Shown in pieces: positions 33,118 through 35,777 of a stretch of DNA of 35,777 bases (position 1 is the stretch's first letter; every line of letters begins with the position of its first letter). Under the pieces are notes generated by a model. The model was not told where the DNA came from, made no database searches, and was given only the letters and a program-made list of their open reading frames with translations. The translations under genes were made by a program, and so were the position numbers. This DNA is from a virus. The DNA lies in IMG/VR virus record IMGVR_UViG_3300014914_000015, positions 1 to 35,777 of that record; one strand, 5' to 3'.

Positions 33118-33675
33118 TTATTTAGGTTTTTGTCCTGCCAATGCTAACAGACCATTGGAGACTTCTTTGTTTTTTGCTGACAGGGTTGTTTCTTCCGGAT
33201 CTCCGTCTCCACTCTTGCGAGTAAAGCCAGTGCCCTGGATAGAACTCCCTTTCATTCTGCCTTCCCAGTCTTTTATTTCTGCATCGACTGCTTCAGCGAA
33301 TGCGGTTTCATCCAACACATCATCTTTCACAAACTTGGTGTGCGTAATCATTGCCCGGATCTTTTCGTGCATACCGGCGTCCAATGCGCTCTCGGACAGT
33401 TTAGACTCCCAAATGCGATCGGCTAAAGTTTGACGCTCATTGGCCCCTCTAATGGTGTCATTCTTTTCCAGCTGGGCAAGACGGGTGCCTTGACCATCAA
33501 TGGTCTGGTCTTTCGCGGCGAGTTTCGCCTCTAAGGCCGTCTTTTCAGCATTGAAGCCTTCGGTAAGTTGGGTAGTTACTAAAGCCGTAACTGTTTCGGT
33601 TACAGAGTTCGTAACCTCTTCGGTCAATTGCACAACCAAATCAGGATGTTTTTCACGCAATTCTTTTACATCCAT
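33118..33675 (-). CDS. Nested scaffold protein (internal start)
   Basis: An in-frame ATG at 33675-33673 (residue 221 of the protease) has a perfect AGGAGG at 33689-33684, 8 nt upstream. Starting here gives a 185-residue protein beginning MDVKELREKHPD, the usual start of Mu-like and lambda Nu3-like scaffolds. The nested arrangement is known in lambda C/Nu3 and Mu I/Z. The strong site supports separate production of scaffold without protease. Confidence 0.72.
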   Translation of the reverse strand: MDVKELREKHPDLVVQLTEEVTNSVTETVTALVTTQLTEGFNAEKTALEAKLAAKDQTIDGQGTRLAQLEKNDTIRGANERQTLADRIWESKLSESALDAGMHEKIRAMITHTKFVKDDVLDETAFAEAVDAEIKDWEGRMKGSSIQGTGFTRKSGDGDPEETTLSAKNKEVSNGLLALAGQKPK

Positions 33676-34335
33676 CAGCTTTTCCTCCTTTCCTTGGTTA
33701 ATTGTTTTGAGTATCGTTTGTTTTCCTTCCTCACTTAACAGGGAACTCTCACCTCCTTTATCAAGATATTCAATATCGACTTCTTCCATTTCAGTTTTGG
33801 AAAAGGCGGAAGCCTGTGTTTTACCATCCCATCCAAAGACGCAAGCAGAGCATTCCTTAAAAGCTGCCTTTCTCCAAATAGAAGCTGGCCCTCTAACAGT
33901 CATCCCGTTGACTTCAGCCTTTTCACCATCAGATAGTCTTTCAACAACAGATGGGCGGGCGTAAATACTCGACTGATAAGGGAACCCAGCTAAAGAGTTC
34001 TTTTGAAATTGACGGCTTGCTTCGGTGTCTAAGAATTTGGATGTCTCGGGATTCAATTCAAGTTTTCCATTCGAAACATCTGGTTTGCCTGTAAAGGCAA
34101 TCTTTAAATCTGTATTGTGATCTTCCAATACAGGGTACTTACTCAATGGAAATTCCATACCTTTAAGATCAATTGCAAGATCACCCCAGTACCAATGCCC
34201 TTTGATAAGACCCCCTGAATAACCCACCATCTTCAGTTTAGGCGGTTTATCTTCAGCAAGTTGCTCAACTACTGCAAAACAATCAGGGCCAGTTTCTACA
34301 AACCTCATTGCTCCTCTTGGTATCTCGTTTTCCAT
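33118..34335 (-). CDS. Prohead protease with C-terminal scaffold domain (Mu I-like)
   Basis: 405 residues. Residues about 40-135 are the protease: FPLSKYPVLEDHNTD gives His73, and GFPYQSSIYA gives Ser122/123, as in the PWQASI motif of Mu gpI-type serine proteases. From about residue 220 the sequence changes to a helical scaffold (ELREKHPDLVVQL, then coiled-coil-like Glu/Lys/Gln-rich helices). Such proteins are cleaved during prohead maturation. The stop codon is part of the AAGGAGGTGA that serves the decoration gene. Confidence 0.8.
   Translation of the reverse strand: MENEIPRGAMRFVETGPDCFAVVEQLAEDKPPKLKMVGYSGGLIKGHWYWGDLAIDLKGMEFPLSKYPVLEDHNTDLKIAFTGKPDVSNGKLELNPETSKFLDTEASRQFQKNSLAGFPYQSSIYARPSVVERLSDGEKAEVNGMTVRGPASIWRKAAFKECSACVFGWDGKTQASAFSKTEMEEVDIEYLDKGGESSLLSEEGKQTILKTINQGKEEKLMDVKELREKHPDLVVQLTEEVTNSVTETVTALVTTQLTEGFNAEKTALEAKLAAKDQTIDGQGTRLAQLEKNDTIRGANERQTLADRIWESKLSESALDAGMHEKIRAMITHTKFVKDDVLDETAFAEAVDAEIKDWEGRMKGSSIQGTGFTRKSGDGDPEETTLSAKNKEVSNGLLALAGQKPK
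33684..33689 (-). promoter_or_regulatory. Internal ribosome-binding site AGGAGG inside the protease gene
   Basis: Perfect Shine-Dalgarno core within coding sequence, 8 nt before the in-frame ATG at 33675. It decides the nested scaffold start. Confidence 0.75.
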
Positions 34336-34363
34336 CTTACTTTCTCCTATTAGAGGTTATAAT

Positions 34364-34413
34364 AGCAAGGAGGGCTAAACGGATGGACTGGGCACCCGTC
34401 TGCCCTCCTTGCT
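34364..34413 (-). terminator. 12-bp perfect stem between portal and protease genes
   Basis: AGCAAGGAGGGC (34364-34375) pairs with GCCCTCCTTGCT (34402-34413) around a 26-nt loop. It lies in the 100-bp gap after the portal stop and before the protease start. No U-run follows on the transcribed strand (ATTATAACC). It may be a partial terminator or an RNA processing or stability element that sets the ratio of portal to protease and capsid. Confidence 0.45.
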
Positions 34414-34435
34414 GTGTTCCAGAAGTAGTCGGCCA

Positions 34436-35777
34436 TTACTTCTTCTGGTTATTGCTTTCTTTTGTTGGTGCAGGTTTAGGTTTGCCAGGTTCTAATTTTC
34501 TCTCCTGTGAACCCTCTGCATCTGCCCCCAGCTCGTATTTCAGCTCGGGGTATTTGTCATCCTCAGTAGCCTTTCTAAGCCTCATCCTGGGATAACCTCC
34601 CATCCCCATCCTACGAGCAACTTCTACATTCGGAACCCCCATCGACTCAGCAACTGGTCCATGTTTGACTCCTAATAACCCTCTTGCTCTGGCTTCAAAG
34701 TCAATGACTTCTGATACCGGGAATGATATTTCAATGAGTCTTTCTGGTGCTCTTTTGACATCTTTGAATATTGGCTTCTTTTTCTTCCATCCAACAGCTT
34801 CCCTAACTGAGAATAACTTTGGAAAAGCTTTATCACCTAACATAGCATTTCGCAAGAAGAAAATACTTCTCCAAAAGTCATATTTCAACCATCGATCAAA
34901 ATAAGCAATCTCATCTGATACCCTATCAGACATGGGTCCACGAGATGCTTTCACAGCAGCAAACGTTCCTTTTGAAGAACCCGTCATAATATCATCAGGT
35001 TCATTCAAACCTGAGGCTACCATCTCTTTAATGTCGGTATCTTCTTCTCGAATTTGTGGTAATTGGGGATTTATGACTTCTACAGTCATGCCTGGGGGAA
35101 GAACTAAAGAGGAGCCAGGTGTCTTTTTAGAGATAATACCTGTCTTCCTTTTATCAGTATCATCCATTGCAAGCCATATTTTAAATGACCTGGGGTCTTC
35201 TATCTTGAATACCCAAAGATAAGCTCCAGCAGATTTCTTGTGGTCAATTTCATACTTCTTGAGGTTTTCGTAGTAATTCAACCATATTAGAGTAGTTCGT
35301 AGATGGGAAGCTGCCCTTTTCGTTACAAAACCTTTGTCCATCGAAACTATGAACCTTTTGTAACCACCAAATTGAGAATGTATTTTCCTTCGAGAACGTA
35401 CACTCTTTTGCAATTTTGGTGCCCAATCCTTGTGTTTTGATGCTATAAAACGCAATTCAGGGTACTTGGCGATGAAAATTGATGGGATTTGATCAGTTAA
35501 TGTTCCCCCGACACTTATATTGTAAAATAGAGGCAAATTGGGCTTATCTGGGTGAAATATGATTCCTGTCTCACTATCTCCCTTATCACAGATAGTTCCC
35601 GGGTCTACAAAGTCCACTTCAGTAAAACCGTCATCATGTGGGGACATACAAAGGAACAATTCTCCTTCGATGTTGTACCTTCCCATGTATTTTGGCCAAT
35701 AGGTATACAGCCTGTTTCTCCAATCAAGTTCGATCTCATTAATCACCTCTTGTATATCAAACACCTCTGAAGTTATC
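34436..35777 (-). CDS. Portal protein (5' end outside window)
   Basis: The frame is open to the right edge. A GTG at 35764 would give 442 residues, but no ribosome-binding site is seen there, so the true start is probably outside. The sequence is portal-like: DDGFTEVDFVDPGTICDKGD, then PELRFIASKHKDW, WVFKIEDPRSFKIWLAMDD, SLVLPPGMTVEVINPQ, EMVASGLNEPDDIMTGSS and a Lys/Pro-rich end. The gene is the first seen in the head operon, before protease and capsid. It forms the ring through which DNA enters the head; the terminase would lie to the right. Confidence 0.78.
   Translation of the reverse strand, partial: ITSEVFDIQEVINEIELDWRNRLYTYWPKYMGRYNIEGELFLCMSPHDDGFTEVDFVDPGTICDKGDSETGIIFHPDKPNLPLFYNISVGGTLTDQIPSIFIAKYPELRFIASKHKDWAPKLQKSVRSRRKIHSQFGGYKRFIVSMDKGFVTKRAASHLRTTLIWLNYYENLKKYEIDHKKSAGAYLWVFKIEDPRSFKIWLAMDDTDKRKTGIISKKTPGSSLVLPPGMTVEVINPQLPQIREEDTDIKEMVASGLNEPDDIMTGSSKGTFAAVKASRGPMSDRVSDEIAYFDRWLKYDFWRSIFFLRNAMLGDKAFPKLFSVREAVGWKKKKPIFKDVKRAPERLIEISFPVSEVIDFEARARGLLGVKHGPVAESMGVPNVEVARRMGMGGYPRMRLRKATEDDKYPELKYELGADAEGSQERKLEPGKPKPAPTKESNNQKK

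Noticed and set aside
33749-33762. Second internal start after AAAGGAGGTGAG in the protease gene
   Set aside because: The sequence is a perfect ribosome-binding site, but no ATG, GTG or TTG lies at proper spacing in frame; only a CTG does.
1-35777. Diversity-generating retroelement or integrase
   Set aside because: No reverse transcriptase, template repeat or recombinase was seen. The Ser/Thr tract is not explained by such a system.

Overview
The window is a 35.8-kb stretch of a tailed phage (Caudoviricetes) or prophage structural region. All confident genes lie on the minus strand, so transcription runs from high to low coordinates. Genes are packed tightly, with ATGA and TAATG stop/start overlaps typical of one long late operon. 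The head genes look lambda-like: portal, Mu I-like protease with nested scaffold, gpD-like decoration protein and gpE-like capsid protein. The tail is siphovirus-like, with a tube protein, G/GT frameshift chaperones and a 1174-residue tape measure. The tip set (two minor tail proteins, DUF2163/BR0599-type hub, NlpC/P60 peptidase, J/gp15-type tip) follows the order seen in Rhodobacter gene transfer agent and phiJL001-type tails. A GTA-type 3TM holin and an M15 peptidase point to a Gram-negative host. No terminase, integrase, replication gene or host gene is visible, so the lifestyle and exact host cannot be read here.

Layout, right to left in transcription order: portal (5' end outside the window), protease/scaffold, decoration protein and major capsid protein (35777-31067); connector, closure and completion proteins plus a small zinc-ribbon protein (31033-28035); tail tube, chaperones and tape measure (28018-23089); tail tip (23089-16207); two paralogous accessory proteins with Ser/Thr tracts (16203-14417); lysis cluster (14417-11927); two or three exported beta-sandwich proteins (12481-10817); a 349-bp gap with a structured-RNA candidate and a 48-codon ORF; three large fibre-like virion proteins with a small coiled-coil protein (10467-2885); and a gene running off the left edge whose visible part is a 74-residue head domain followed by at least 886 residues of almost pure Ser/Thr with periodic Phe (2880-1).

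Three things stand out. First, Ser/Thr-only tracts are attached to at least seven different genes, including the capsid, head-closure and tail-tube proteins. They range from about 8 to more than 880 residues, and some junction DNA is nearly identical between unrelated genes. This looks like a shared modification or display feature (for example O-glycosylation), built by copying of tail cassettes. Second, the J-like tail-tip protein is split into two translationally coupled genes exactly where a complete PKD plus BspA-type leucine-rich-repeat adhesin module has been inserted. Third, the lysis region carries exported FN3/carbohydrate-binding-like proteins that are unusual in a phage. Functional calls rest on reading motifs and gene order by eye; no database search was run.
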